From the NCBI GenBank assembly GCA_022495995.1, contig JAFEMH010001356.1, forward strand, positions 1 to 64,000: a stretch of DNA of 64,000 nucleotides, written 5' to 3'. A model generated the notes under the pieces. That model worked only from the letters and a program-made list of their open reading frames with translations. It ran no database searches and was not told the DNA's origin. Each line of letters opens with the position of its first letter. The first letter of the stretch is position 1. Of this stretch, positions 22,206-33,900 are shown one piece after another. A program made the position numbers and the translations under genes. The DNA is from Adenophora triphylla var. japonica. Its lineage: Eukaryota; Streptophyta; Magnoliopsida; Asterales; Campanulaceae.

Positions 22206-22990
22206 AGAAGAACAACTAAGCATCTCTTGGCACTCCATGTAGTGTCGAACTATGCAGACCTGAGCCCTCTAGTCCGGGGGAACGTAGACAACCTTAATTG
22301 GTCCGGTCTAAAAATACAGAAAAAGTCAAAAGTTTGAATGTCAATCAAGACCTCCATCAAGCTACGCACTTTTCAAGAAACACGCCCCTGCCAGCCACCT
22401 TGACCAAGTCAAACGACGGCGGCAACATCAAAGGACATCCGAGGGTCACTCAGCATCAAACGACTGACTCATGTCTGCTTCCAAGCCAGGGGCTTATCTT
22501 CGCCCTCACGCGCTTCAAAAAAAAAAAAAAGAGCTCGAGCAAGGGCTCACAAAAAAAGAGAGCTCGAGCAAGGGCTCACAAAAAATAAAAATAAAAAAGA
22601 GAGCTCGAGCAAGGGCTCACAAAAAAAGAAGCTCAAGCGTAAGCCGCAAAAAGAGGTCAAGAGCCCGACGCCAACAAGAGGCAAGGAAGCCGCAAAAGAC
22701 CGTCAAAACGACTTGTCGAGATCACTCGACCTCTCGCCCAAGCACAAAGCCTAAGCAAAAGGGATTGCCGTCATGGCCTGCATCGCTTCAAGTCCGCAAA
22801 TGCAAATGTAAAAGTCCAAGGACGGACGCCGACAAAGTGCACAACAAAAGCAAAGGCAAACAAGAGATCTTGCGTCTCGACAAAGCTTTAAAAGTAAATC
22901 ACAAATCACTAACGGTTACAACATTTCTTGATGAGTTCAAGCACGGTCTACTCTCAAGTTCACAACATGCTAAAAGACAAACTTTAATAC
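22206..22990 (+). other. Tat-1 post-pol spacer with short tandem repeats
   Basis: Non-coding by appearance. At 22512-22635 three copies of AGCTCGAGCAAGGGCTCAC are separated by A-rich linkers (period about 37-45 bp). Confidence 0.55.
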
Positions 22991-25900
22991 ATTTAACTAA
23001 TAATGTGTTTGCAATGCAATGAATGGATACCTAGGAGGTCATTCCGCGCCGTCTCGCGCTTGTCCCCTCGCCATTCTTTCCTTTCTTCCCTCGTCCCCGC
23101 GAGTCTTCTTTCGCTCCACGTGAACCAACTCTGCGTCTCTCGCCCGAGATCGTGGGTCCTCCCCGTAGAGTCAAACAATCCAAGAGCTCTCGTGGCTTCA
23201 TTCGCCCGTGCTTCGGCCTCGGATCTCCTCCCCGCGAGTCCGCAAAGAGGACCTCTCCCCGTCGCCGGTCAACTCTAGTCTCGTAGTCAAACAAAGTGTC
23301 TCCCGTCACATCCAAAGGGTCGACTGTGCTTCGGCACTCCTAAGGCAATAGCCGCTACGGCAACCGGTCCTGCAACCGCTACACGCCCGCTCTCCAAGAC
23401 CACTTGGGATCGCCCAACACGCCGCTCATACCGTGCCGTGCCGAGTCGTCAATACGACGCTCCCCGACGTCTAAGGAGTACCACAGAGGGAAAGCGGAAT
23501 ACTTCCATACCCTCGTAAAATACAAGAAGGCACCTGAAGCCGCCATACAAAGAGGAACTACCTCCGCAGCAGCAAGGTCATCCCACCAACAAAGGCTCCT
23601 CGCTTCATCCCAAACCGCCGGAAACAAGCGACGGAATATAGAAGGAGGACCAAGACAAACCCGAATTCTCGACAACGTAGGACCCCTCCCCGCAAGATCC
23701 TCCTAGTCTCAATCCCCCAAAGGAACCCACCAATGATCTCGATGCGTACCAAGCCGTGCCATCCATCTCTCCCAAAGCGACCGATCCATATCCAATACAA
23801 GAGGTCGCCGAGCAAATGACCACGGCTAAACGACGTCGGAGCCTCTGGCATGGCCTCGAAGTCTCTCTCGCAGCCACAAGGTGAGCAAAGCGGGGCTTCC
23901 CCTCTCATAAAACGATCCCTGCCGCGGACGGTCGATACCATGAAGAGTCTCCCCAAAGACTAACGGGACAATATCCTCTCCACAGCCAACCACATCTAGC
24001 AAAGCGCCATCGCAAATGCCAAGACCTTGCTCCAAATCGCCCAAACAAGGCCAAAGCCATCCCCGTGAACATACACTACCCACAAACGCACTCTCACTCA
24101 CGTGGCATGCACAAAATAAAAATAATAATAGCAACCATTTCTAGGACAAATCCCGAATCACAAAAATGACATTACATCTTAAAATAAAATGTTGTTTGCC
24201 GTGCAAATATGAGTGTTTTATTACAGAATATCAAATGTCTCGTTGCTAAACAAAAAAAGAGAAGATATGGAAAGAGGGAAAGCAAATGGACCCTAATCCG
24301 ACTCTTCAAGATCATCATCATCTCGCCGAGGTCCTCCGAGAGAAGTCGGGCATCCCCGTGAACTCGCCCGCCACATCCTCGTCATCGTAGTACCGAGCCC
24401 CCGCCAGAGGCTGCCACTCAAAGTAATCTGAAGGATCAAATCCGGCGAAAGGATCAAAGAAAGAAGGCTCTGACGGACCCTCGCCTTGTGCATCCTGAGG
24501 AGGGAAGAACTGATAAAAGGGCCGCGCCCGAGCTCCCGAAGACGTCCCGCATCCATACTATGCCGCCCTCGAAGGTCCCTCCCGCTGCGGCTCCGCTCGG
24601 CTCTAGGCGGAGGAACGTCTGCGTAATGCCTCGAAGGCATAGGCTCGTACGCCGGCACGCGTCGCGAAGACAGGCAAGAAATCTTCGACGCCATCTTCTT
24701 CGCAAATGACCTCATCGCCACGTAACGGCGAGTCAAAGATATCATAGGCTCTCCCCGGACTCGCAAGCAAGTGCGCCAAGGAAACGCCAAAGAATACAGT
24801 TACACTCGACAACAAAAAGAGAAAATGCGTAAAAGATGCCAAGATGGAAAAGAGTCAAGACACTCACCGATCTGTCGGGATCCACTGCATGCAGCAGAGC
24901 TCGCCGTAAACGGCATGAGACACCTCCGCCTCGACCCGTCCCCACGGACATATGTGAAATCCGGCCCCGCATCGGAACCTCTGGGAGCTCGCGGCCCTCT
25001 CTCTCCTCGCCGCACTGCGGCGTCCTCGGCCTTCCTCTCACGAAGGCCCCGTACTCCTCTCCATACAAGATGAACTCCTCGGCGCCCACACCGCCAAGGT
25101 ACCTCTCTCAAAGTCAAGCACATCCATGTCCCGGAATCAAGCATCCCAAAGGGAGGGTCCCTGAGCCACGGGAAGCACACCGGGCCATGCCGCCGTAAGA
25201 CCCGCCTCCCTGTGTACATGACGCCGCAGTCGCCCCGCAAGATCTTCCGTCGCGGCGTCACCTCCTGGGAGCCCTCGAACTCATCACCCTCATACCGAGC
25301 CCACGGGAACAAAACAAACCCCTCCGGCTACCCCTCTCCAGACGCTTCCCGCACATCCCCGTAGGCGATGGTGAGCTTCCCCGCGGTCCTCCTCTTCCTC
25401 GCCGTACGAGCCCACCAAAGATAGCAGGATACGCAAAGCCTGTGATCTCTATCCCACGGGAAACACCGAAAAACCTCATAGAACCACACCTCGTGACAAA
25501 AACAGAAAGGCTCAAGGCAAAAGAAAACGGAGAAGCGACAAGTTGCTAAATCAAAACAAGAATAAACTCATACCTCCAAAGCGAAGTCAAACAAAGGCCA
25601 ATGAATCGGCCACACTCGGCTAAACCGGTCCAAGGAAAAGTAGAGCTCGGCCAATCCCGCTCGCCCCAAGCGATGTCACAAACTCTATCCAGATCAATCA
25701 AGCTCTCCAACAGAGCAAAGGGAGCCGCAGAGCGTGGTTCGAGAACAAAGTCTCTGAGAGTGCATACCACAAAAAGGAGCGCGCGCCGCTCCGTCGTCAC
25801 CTGGCCGGTACCCGGACATAGGCCCCAATACCGGCCGTGATCCTCAGCTCCACATCGCTATACAAAGATCCCTGTGCCCTCGCGAGGACGAGGCTCAAAG

Positions 25901-27060
25901 CCCAGCAGCCTCGGTCAACACAACATCGGAGATCATATCTCTCCACCGCACCGGCCCTCCTTTGAAGGAAAGCCGTGATCGCAAAGCAAAGTCGGCCGGC
26001 CACCGTCACCTCTCCCCACTCGTATGGAAGGTGTGGGTGGTATCCCACCAATACTGGAAAGGCCAAGGAAGACGCTCTTGTTCTTCCTCGTATCGAAACT
26101 CCGGCCAGTTCTCTACAAACACCCCTGTGCCGTAAGCGTAGACCAGCCTCCCGAGACTCGGCCTACCATCCACGGAAATATCGGGCATCCGCCGCCACAG
26201 CCAACAATGCCTCGAGCGATCCCCGAAGTCTTCATCCTCTTGGCCTTCCTGCCATAAGCTCCCGCATCCCGCAGTAAACACAAAGAAAGGTACGTCAATC
26301 ACAGTACTTAATACAAAACAAAAGGCACAAAAGTCCGTCCCAACACGGAAAGCCATGAAAATAACCCGTCACAAAACACGACACACATTGCACATATTTT
26401 TCACATATAACCCGTCACAAAACACGGCACACATTGCACATATTTTTCACATATATCCCGTCACAAAACACGGCACATGTCGCACATAATTTTCACATAC
26501 ATTATACATATAATTTTTCCCATGCAGTCCGTCACAAAACACGGCACACACTGTACACATTTTCTCAAAAAAAGGGATTAAGCCCTACACGACACATTTT
26601 CAAAAAAGTCCGTCCCAACACGGAAAGCCATGAAAATAACCCGTCAGAAAAAAAAAAGCCACATATTGCACATATTTTCCCCACAAAGTCCGTCACCCAA
26701 AAACATGGCACACACGGCACGACACATATGCATAACACATTTTTCAAAAAAAAAAAAAAAAATCCGTCCCTACACGGTACACACTTTCAGACAAAACCCG
26801 CACAAAACACGGCACATGTCACATTTTTTCACAAAAATTGTCACTACACGACAAACTTTTCTCATAATGTACATACATAAATAGCATACGGTACAAAACA
26901 CCAAAGCATGCATTTCATTAGAGAGGCACTTTATTTTCACAAATAAAAGCTAATCTACACATTTCTGCACAAAATACACATACCCACAATTTTTACATGT
27001 CCATTTTCAACAATTCATCAAGAATTTCGCAAAAGGCATAAAAAATAACAAAAATTCAAA
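22991..27060 (-). other. GC-rich block with antisense open frames in Tat-1
   Basis: From about 23030 to 26340 the DNA is markedly GC-richer than its surroundings and has a series of minus-strand frames of 60-170 codons (for example 26356-26006, 26066-25797, 25800-25546, 25515-25258, 25312-24800). Tat-type elements often carry an antisense gene between pol and the 3' LTR, and Tat-2 in this window does so clearly. These frames could be pieces of a decayed, intron-containing antisense gene, but I recognise no domain in them. Plus-strand frames are equally frequent, a caution against over-reading. The part from 26340 to 26880 is an A-rich degenerate repeat of CCGTCACAAAACACGGCACA words. Confidence 0.35.
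26340..26880. repeat. Degenerate repeat of CCGTCACAAAACACGGCACA words
   Basis: The phrase built from 'CCGTCACAAAACACGGCAC' and 'TTGCACATATTTTTCACAT' recurs about ten times with variation, at a spacing near 55-60 bp in the first copies. It accounts for the His/Thr-rich plus-strand frame here. Confidence 0.6.
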
Positions 27061-27138
27061 AATGCGAAAAACTAAAACCTAGTTCTAGCATTCAAAAATT
27101 CGAGCAGGGAATCAAAACGGAACGGATTTCTTACCTCC

Positions 27139-27382
27139 CCGACGTTCATAGAGCGACGATTGTGCACCTCCGGATTCGGATACAAGACATCCGGGTTCTT
27201 CGAAGATGGAACAAACGAAATCCAATTTCTTTGGAGCTCCATCCTTTGCTCGACCACTTCTTGATCAAGCGTTGTCGACGACTCCTTCGAGATCCTTCCA
27301 CCATTGCAAGCGATTCAAGCGAAAAATGGAGGATTTTGGTTAACAATGGAGGTTTTTCTCTCTCTCTCTCGGATTCACGCAC
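27139..27382 (-). other. Candidate first exon of a Tat-1 antisense gene
   Basis: On the minus strand, downstream of a TATA-like box (27413-27419), ATGs at 27382 and 27304 open a frame with a basic stretch (GSRRSRRQRLIKKW). A second frame leads through YPNPEVHNRRSMNVGE into GGGGAG followed by GTAAGAAA, a good 5' splice donor (about 27139/27138). No protein family is recognised and the true frame is uncertain. The case rests on the order of palindromes, TATA-like box, ATG and splice donor. Confidence 0.35.
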
Positions 27383-27412
27383 TGAAGAAGAAGGAATGGG
27401 GAAGGGCTCGGC

Positions 27413-27419
27413 ATTTAAA
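27413..27419 (-). promoter_or_regulatory. TATA-like box on the antisense strand of Tat-1
   Basis: TTTAAAT on the minus strand, 36 bp beyond the nearer GGTCCGTACGGACC palindrome. It is a weak TATA match by itself; the neighbouring palindromes give it meaning. Confidence 0.4.
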
Positions 27420-27455
27420 CCCGGTCAAAACCTGGGAACTGTAAAAAACCAACTT

Positions 27456-27499
27456 GGTCCGTACGGACCTCTTTGCAGCCAGGTTGGTCCGTACGGACC
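27456..27499. promoter_or_regulatory. Two internal copies of the LTR palindrome GGTCCGTACGGACC
   Basis: Perfect copies at 27456-27469 and 27486-27499, each followed by TCTTTGCA as in the LTR. They are outside the LTRs and sit upstream of the antisense TATA-like box. Confidence 0.65.
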
Positions 27500-27599
27500 T
27501 CTTTGCAAGGGGTGGCCAAATTACTTTCCCCGCCCTTATAATCTTTGCCCTCGGCCGTCCTAAGGCCTTTTCAAGAAATCCAAGTGTAATGGTCCCTAA

Positions 27600-28020
27600 C
27601 CCTTCAATTCAACCACCGGCCGTCAACGTAAGACCGGTCCTCGCCCACTCCAACGGCAATTCAATCCCCGGCCGTCAACGTAAGACCGGTCTTCACCCAC
27701 TTCAACGGCAATTCAATCCCCGGCCGTCAACGTAAGACCGGTCTTCGCCCACTTCAACGGCAATTCAATCCCCGGCCGTCAACGTAAGACCGGTCTTCGC
27801 CCACTTCAACGGCAATTCAACCACCGGCCGTCAACGTAAGACCGGTCTTCGCCCACTTCAACGGCAATTCAATCCCCGGCCGTCAACGTAAGACCGGTCT
27901 TCGCCCACTTCAACGGCAATTCAATCCCCGGCCGTCAACGTAAGACCGGTCTTCGCCCACTTCAACGGCAATTCAATCCCCGGCCGTCAACGTAAGACCG
28001 GTCCTCGCCCACTCAACGGC
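27600..28020. repeat. 52 bp minisatellite in Tat-1
   Basis: About eight near-perfect copies of a 52 bp unit containing CCGGCCGTCAACGTAAGACC and CCCACTTCAACGGCAATTCA. Low divergence between units points to recent amplification. Confidence 0.9.
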
Positions 28021-28245
28021 GACTCAAGAAGGAACCAACACCTCCCAAGATTTAATATCAAGGCACGAGACGCCTCCAAAACGCCCGACGGCAATTCAAG
28101 AAGGAGCCAACACCTCCCAGTACGAATATCAAGGCACGAGACGCCTCCAAAACGCCCGACGGCAATTCAAGAAGGAGCCAACACCTCCCAGCACGAATAT
28201 CAAGGCACAAGACGCCTCCAAAACGCTCAACGACAACTCAACCAC
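28020..28245. repeat. 71 bp tandem repeat in Tat-1
   Basis: Three copies of a 71 bp unit built on GGCAATTCAAGAAGGAGCCA and AGGCACGAGACGCCTCCAAA, directly after the 52 bp array and sharing its GGCAATTCAA word. A single related copy recurs near 28490-28555. Confidence 0.8.
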
Positions 28246-28713
28246 TGGCCCTCAAAAGAGGTCCGAAGTCATCTTCCCAATGTAAAAGGGCCCCTACAAG
28301 GTCATGCATCCTCAAAGCAATTCAAGCACCGGCAGCCAGTAAGCCCGAACCTAGCCTACTTCAACGGCAACGCAAGCACCGGCCATCAAAGTAAGCCCGA
28401 GCTCCTCCCCAACAAGTCAAAGTGGAAGTCATACAAGACCGCATATCCTCAAAGACCGACCATCATCCTTGCCCACTCAACGGCAAAACAAGCACAAGAA
28501 GGAGCCAACACCTCCGAGTACAAGTCCCAAGGCACGAAGCGCCTCCAAAATGCCAAATGGTGAAGCAATCACCGGCCGTCATCCTTGCCCACTTCAACGG
28601 CCACGCAAGCACCGGCAATCATCGTAAGACCAACCTTCTACTCAACATGCAAAAACACAAAGGCATCTACGCCTCTCGCAATAAAAGCACAAGGCAGCCA
28701 TGCCTCCACAACT

Positions 28714-29245
28714 GCGGCTAGAAGACGATTCAAAGTCCACGCGCATAACATCAATCTGGCTAGAAGACGATTCAAAGTCCTCGCGCATAACATCAATCAA
28801 GCGGCTAGAAGACGATTCAAAGTCCTCGCGCATAACATCAATCGCGGCTAGAAGACGATTCAAAGTCCTCGCGCATAACATCAATCGCGGCTAGAAGACG
28901 ATTCAAAGTCCTCGCGCATAACATCAATCAAGGCTAGAAGACGATTCAAAGTCCTCGCGCATAACATCAATCGCGGCTAGAAGACGATTCAAAGTCCTCG
29001 CGCATAACATCAATCGCGGCTAGAAGACGATTCAAAGTCCTCGCGCATAACATCAATCATGCGCCGAAGACGATTCAAAGTCTCGCGCATAACATCAATC
29101 GCGGCTAGAAGACGATTCAAAGTCTCGCGCATAACATCAATCGCGGCTAGAAGACGATTCAAAGTCCTCACGCATGACATCAAACCTCGCCCGTAAGACG
29201 ATTCAAAGTCCTCAAACATGGCGCAACCGCAATCGAAGACGATTC
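28714..29245. repeat. 43 bp minisatellite in Tat-1
   Basis: About twelve to thirteen copies of a 43 bp unit with CGGCTAGAAGACGATTCAAA and TCGCGCATAACATCAATC. Copies near the right end are more diverged. Confidence 0.9.
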
Positions 29246-29394
29246 AAGTCCTCACAACTATCTCCCGGCCAGCTTTAAACCACTCGGTCCGAAGACCGTA
29301 TAAATCTCCCAAATCACTATCTCCCGCCTGGAAGGCCTTAAACCACCCGATTAGGAAAATCGTAAAATTTCCATCCCAGACACCACCACGTCCT

Positions 29395-29935
29395 CACAAT
29401 TGACCTCGGCGGTCACCACATTTCAGACACCACCACGTCTACCACCGACCTCGACGGTCACACAACACTTCAGTGGCACCACCACGCCCGCACTCACGAT
29501 TTCACGACCTCCGAACTACGACTGTGCTTGATTCCCGCCAGGATACGTAGGAATCCTATCACAGGTCCAGCCATCGACCTATGCGGTCACCCAGACACCA
29601 CCACGTCCTACCACCGACCTCGGCGGTCACACGACACTTCAGTGGCACCACCACGCCCGCATTCACAAAACACTCACCCCACACTCGAACTACGATCGGG
29701 CTTGATTCTCGCCAGGATACGTAGGAATCCTATCACAGTGGTCCAGCCCATCGACCTATGCGGTCACCCAGACACCACCACGTCCTTACCACCGACCTCG
29801 GCGGTCACACGACACTTCGTGGCACCACCACGCCCGCATTCACAAAACACTCACCCCACACTCGAACTACGACTGTGCTTGATTCCCGCTGTGGATACGT
29901 AGGAATCCTATCACAGGTCCAAATTTACTGACCTA
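29395..29935. repeat. ~177 bp tandem repeat in Tat-1
   Basis: Three copies of a ~175-180 bp unit that includes GACACCACCACGTCC, GACCTCGGCGGTCAC and GGATACGTAGGAATCCTATC, lying just before the 3' LTR region. Confidence 0.8.
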
Positions 29936-30065
29936 AACGGTCACACAATAGGACACCACCACGTCCTCACACTGACCTCCCCGGTCACATTATCTCCCAG
30001 CACGCGATCCAGATTAGGACTCTTATCTTATCGGCGACCCCACTTCTTTCATAAGTGACGTCGTC

Positions 30066-30075
30066 GAGGGGCTTC
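30066..30075 (+). other. Polypurine tract of Tat-1
   Basis: GAGGGGCTTC directly before the right LTR; the expected place for plus-strand priming. Confidence 0.5.
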
Positions 30076-31488
30076 TGTAAGTACCCCAATCTGGATCACA
30101 CACGGGAAACATCGCAGACTCATCAACGCAGTCTCGACGACCCCTAGCACTCAAAACCCCCAGCCAAACCAAGGGAGGAGCCTTTCTGGGATAAAAAGGG
30201 ACAAAAGGACCTTTTGGGAATTTTCAGGAAATTGGAAAAGCAATAATGGTCCGTACGGACCTCTTTGCTTTAATAATTACTGAATCTTCTTAAAGTCCAC
30301 AATATTCCCTCAAATCCCGGGGAAAATAATTACCTCCCTGCAGAGTTGGTCCGTACGAACCTCTTTGCATATCAACTTGGTCCGTACGGACCTTATTGCA
30401 CAGGGAACATCATAGTTGCAAATATTCCTCCATCATCACAGATTCCCTCAAATCGAGGAAAACCAAAAGTCTGGATTACCAGGGAGGTCCGTACGGACCT
30501 TCTTGCACCTAATCTGGCACTATAAATAGAGGGCTCCCCCTCCTCATTTTCACACACCTCCCACTTCTCTCTTCCTCCCTAGGCCTTCTGGCTTCCCCTC
30601 TAAGTCCTTCCGAGGCATTCCCGGCCCCTTTCGGATCCTTCCGAGGCCTTCCGAGCCCCCTCGTGGTGCTCCGAAGCCTCTCCGAGCGCTCCCGAGACGC
30701 TCCCGCGCTGCCCCGAGGCACTCTCGAGGTACTCTGAGGCCCCTCGTGGTACTCCGAGGCCTTGCCTGGTCTTTCCACGGTGTCCCGGCTCTTTCCGAGT
30801 CAAACCGACGATCCCAAACTACGCCGAAACTCTGTCCGAGTGACTCCGGCCACCCCAACGCACGCCGAACCTCTGCCCGAGTGATCCCGACGATCCCCAC
30901 ACACACCGAACCTCTGCCCGAATGCAGCCTGCAACATCAACTCACGCCGAAACTCTGTCCGCAGACAACCGGCCCTTCCCGAAGCAATCCCGATCCGTAC
31001 CGGAACGCTACTCCGACCCCAAACACTATTCCTCAGCGGAAGACAGACACGAACCAACATTGGTAAGGCTTCCTTCCATTACTATTTCAATACATTTCCA
31101 TACATAGCATACAATGTAGACATCCGATACAGCATGCATTTTTAAAAGCACACACACACACACAACATTTAAAGGATATTAGGGGTATCCGAAAGACTCG
31201 TTTTACGAGGCGATTCGGGTGAGCTCTAATATTCTAATATTCTCTTCCCGAGGAGTCATCTGACCTCCGAACTCAAAATCTCATCACACAAAAACAGTTT
31301 AAAATTATCTTTAAATTGATGCCCTTTTTCAATGTTTTGGGCTTAATAAAAACGGCGTGGCGACTCTACAAATGCGAAAACAAACGGCGAGACACAACCA
31401 ACGAAACGAAACCGCTGCGAGGCGGGGGACACGAATGCAAGATGCCGGGGCGCGGTCCGTCGCTGCCTCTCGGATCCGGGCTATTTCA
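30076..31488 (+). repeat. 3' LTR of Tat-1
   Basis: 1413 bp, the same length and ends as the left LTR and nearly identical to it. Differences cluster around the second and third palindromes (about 15590-15650 against 30359-30415). The near identity means a recent insertion relative to the other elements here. Confidence 0.9.
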
Positions 31489-32359
31489 AGCCCTTCTGAT
31501 TTTCCAGATTTTAGTAATTTTCAATCCGTTCTTTGTGTGTGACCCTATAGGAATTATATTTATGTTGGTAGTGAGTCGAAACATTGATCCTCACAAGATA
31601 TAAGTGGTCTCTAGCAAGCCATTATATCTGCCCAATTAAGTATAACATCAAAGCTTGATTCCTTGATAGATCATTGTCATTATCCCTTTGTCTCACGATG
31701 TCATATTGAACATAAGTCATGGTCCACGTCAACTTATATTGTTCAATGCTTTCTCGATTTCGAATTTGTTGATAATCCAAGTGCATTTGATCTCTATCAA
31801 ATCTCTTGAGTATGGCTATACATTTCATCAACACTATTCATCGAGGGGCCCAAACAAACATCTCTCTTTACGAGGGACAAATCCCTTCTTGACTTATCAT
31901 TCTTCCTTATGAGAATCCGGTCATGCCAACATAGCCCTTATTGCTATCCTATTAAAGATAGTGTTAGACTACATCAAACATAATGTTCATCATGTGAAAG
32001 ACGATGATAATCTCAGTTACTAAGGATTCTAATGACACGACTACCATGAAATTTAATTTTGACATATATGACCATAGACCATGACAAAAATCTCATAGGT
32101 GGGTTAGTCCAGTACCTTGTTCTCTAACAAGTACCCATAAGCGTAATGTGTATCCCCATGTATATAATCATCTCTATGATTATCCATTACCAACTTATAC
32201 TAGTTATTCACAATAACTAGGGACACAGATTATTATAATAAACATGTAAAACATATAATAATCAAAATAAACATTCTCTATTATAAATGGTAAAGACGAT
32301 TACATAACGGTATTAACTATGAGTCAAAATAGTTATAAGCCTAGGGCATAACACCAACA
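31489..32359 (-). repeat. 3' LTR of Copia-M, segment 3
   Basis: The rest of the left LTR after Tat-1, beginning with the duplicated AGCCC and ending CCAACA. It matches about 38003-38854 of the right LTR, apart from a short extra piece near 31846. Confidence 0.85.
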
Positions 32360-32372
32360 ATCTTCCACTTGC
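32360..32372 (-). other. Polypurine tract of Copia-M
   Basis: On the minus strand GCAAGTGGAAGAT, immediately before the TGTTGG start of the 3' LTR; a standard Copia purine tract. Confidence 0.75.
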
Positions 32373-32394
32373 ACTAGGCCCAATCTCCTATGTA

Positions 32395-32989
32395 TCATAT
32401 ACCCATGGACCTAACATGACCATCATGCTTAGCTTGTGTGAGGGGATTTGTAAGCTGATCCCCTATGTTATCGTCGGTTGATACTTTGCATATCTTAATG
32501 TCTTCTCTATCTATGAATTCTCGAATTAGGTGCGTGGAAACGCCTAAGTATGTGTTTGGATCGTTGATGTGACCTTGGTTCCTTTGCTTGGGCAATGGCA
32601 CCATTATTGTCACAATAAAGCTTCATCAGATTAGTGATACTTGGAACTATTTCTAAGTCACTAGTGAACTTCTTGATCCAAACTGCCTCTTTAGCTGCAT
32701 CGGATGCCGCTATATATTCGGCCTCATTTGTAGAATCGACTATGGTACTCTGCTTGGAACTCTTCCAACAAATCGCACCTCCATTAAGCATAAACACAAA
32801 CCCCGATTACGATCTAAAATCATCTTTGTCAGTTTTGAAGCTTGCATCTGTGTAACCCTTTACAACAAGATCATCTTCCATCCCTCCAAAGACCAAGAAC
32901 GCATCCTTAGTCCTTCTTAAGTACTTAAGGATCGTCTTAACTGCCATCCAATGGTTTTTACCAGGATCAGATTGGTATCTACTCGTCAT
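32395..32989 (-). pseudogene. Copia-M RNase H
   Basis: The C-terminal part of Copia Pol, which removes RNA from the RNA/DNA hybrid. Read on the minus strand: SDPGKNHWMAVKTILKYLRRT (connection region), then KGYTDASF (first catalytic Asp), NEAEYIAASDAAKEAVW (Glu), LYCDNNGAI (Asp), then KHILRRFH. A stop falls after DFRS, near 32810, and a frameshift lies near 32510-32560, after which the tail REFIDREDIKICKVSTDDN is read in another frame. It is next to the polypurine tract, as expected for the end of pol. Confidence 0.85.
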
Positions 32990-33072
32990 GCTTAGAGCAT
33001 ACTAGACATCAGGTCTAGTACAAATTATGGCATACATGATAGATTCAATAACCGAAGCATATGGAATCTCAT

Positions 33073-33900
33073 TCATTCTCTTTCGCTCACCAGTTGTCTT
33101 AGGACATTGAGTCTTGCTAAGAGTAACACCATGACCCATTGCAAGTTTCCTCTCTTAGAATTTCCCATCTTAAATCTTCTAAGAACTTTGTCAATGTAAG
33201 TACTTTGACTCAAACCAATCATCCTTTTAGATATATCTCTATAGATCTTGATGCCAAGGATATAGGCGGCTTCACCCATATCTTTCATTGATAAATACTT
33301 CCCTAACCAAGACTTGACAGTCTGAAGTGTAGGAATGTCATTTCCAATAAGTAAGTTATCATCGACATACAATATCAGAAATAGTACTACGCTCCCACTG
33401 ATTTTCATGTATACACATGGTTCATCTTCCTTCTTGATGAAGCCAAACTCTTTGATTGATTCATCAAAATGAAGATTCCAACTCCTAGAAGCTTGCTTCA
33501 ACCCATATATGGATCTTTGCAACTTGCATACTTTATTAGAATTTATTGGATCAACAAACCCTTCAGGTTGTGTCATGTACAAATCCACAAGTAGCTTCCC
33601 ATTTAGGAAAACTATTTTGACATCCATTTGCCATATCTCATAGTCGTAATATGCGGCTATGGTAATTAAAATTCTAATAGACTTAAGCATTGCAACTGGA
33701 GAAAAGGTTTCATCATAGTCTATACCATGAATTTACCTATATCCCTTTGCTACAAGCCTAGCCTTGTAATTATGAACCTTCCCATCCATTTCGGTCTTCT
33801 TCTTGAAGACCCACTTGAACCCTATGGTTTTTACACCTTCAGGTAGATCAATCAAGTTCCAAACTTGATTATCATGCATGGATTGTATTTTGGATTCCAT
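33073..33900 (-). pseudogene. Copia-M reverse transcriptase
   Basis: Copia-type reverse transcriptase (RVT_2 family). Reading from about 33900: MESKIQSMHDNQVWNLIDLP, KWVFKKKTEMDG, ARLVAKGYR, then a TAA that replaces a Gln codon, then FSPVAMLKSIRI, IWQMDVKIVFLNG (first catalytic Asp), the family motif YGLKQASRSWN, and ILYVDDNLLIGN. The catalytic YVDD is intact. The frame is lost near 33130 before the RNase H part. RT is the best-kept piece of Copia-M, but at least one stop makes the polyprotein defective. Confidence 0.9.

Larger units (their letters stand above)
15307..31488 (+). mobile_element. Tat-1: 16.2 kb Tat/Ogre-type Gypsy element without visible RT
   Basis: Complete from LTR to LTR: two 1413 bp LTRs, a primer site TGGCGACTCCACTGGGG, a protease with a G-patch-like motif downstream, an integrase, a long 3' region with GC-rich antisense frames and four minisatellite arrays, and a purine tract before the right LTR. 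Target duplication AGCCC. Between the protease block (ends about 20751) and the integrase block (from about 20888) no reverse transcriptase or RNase H can be read. All coding parts are frameshifted. The large size, protease type, G-patch and tandem repeats near the 3' end are features of the Tat/Ogre lineage. Confidence 0.85.

Noticed and set aside
22298..23022. Lys/Ser/Arg-rich plus-strand frames after the Tat-1 integrase
   Set aside because: Explained by the AGCTCGAGC repeats with A-rich linkers; no domain and no link to the integrase frame.
28714..29245. Regular 43 bp array, CRISPR-like at first sight
   Set aside because: The units are repeats along their full length with no unique spacers; the setting is a plant retrotransposon.
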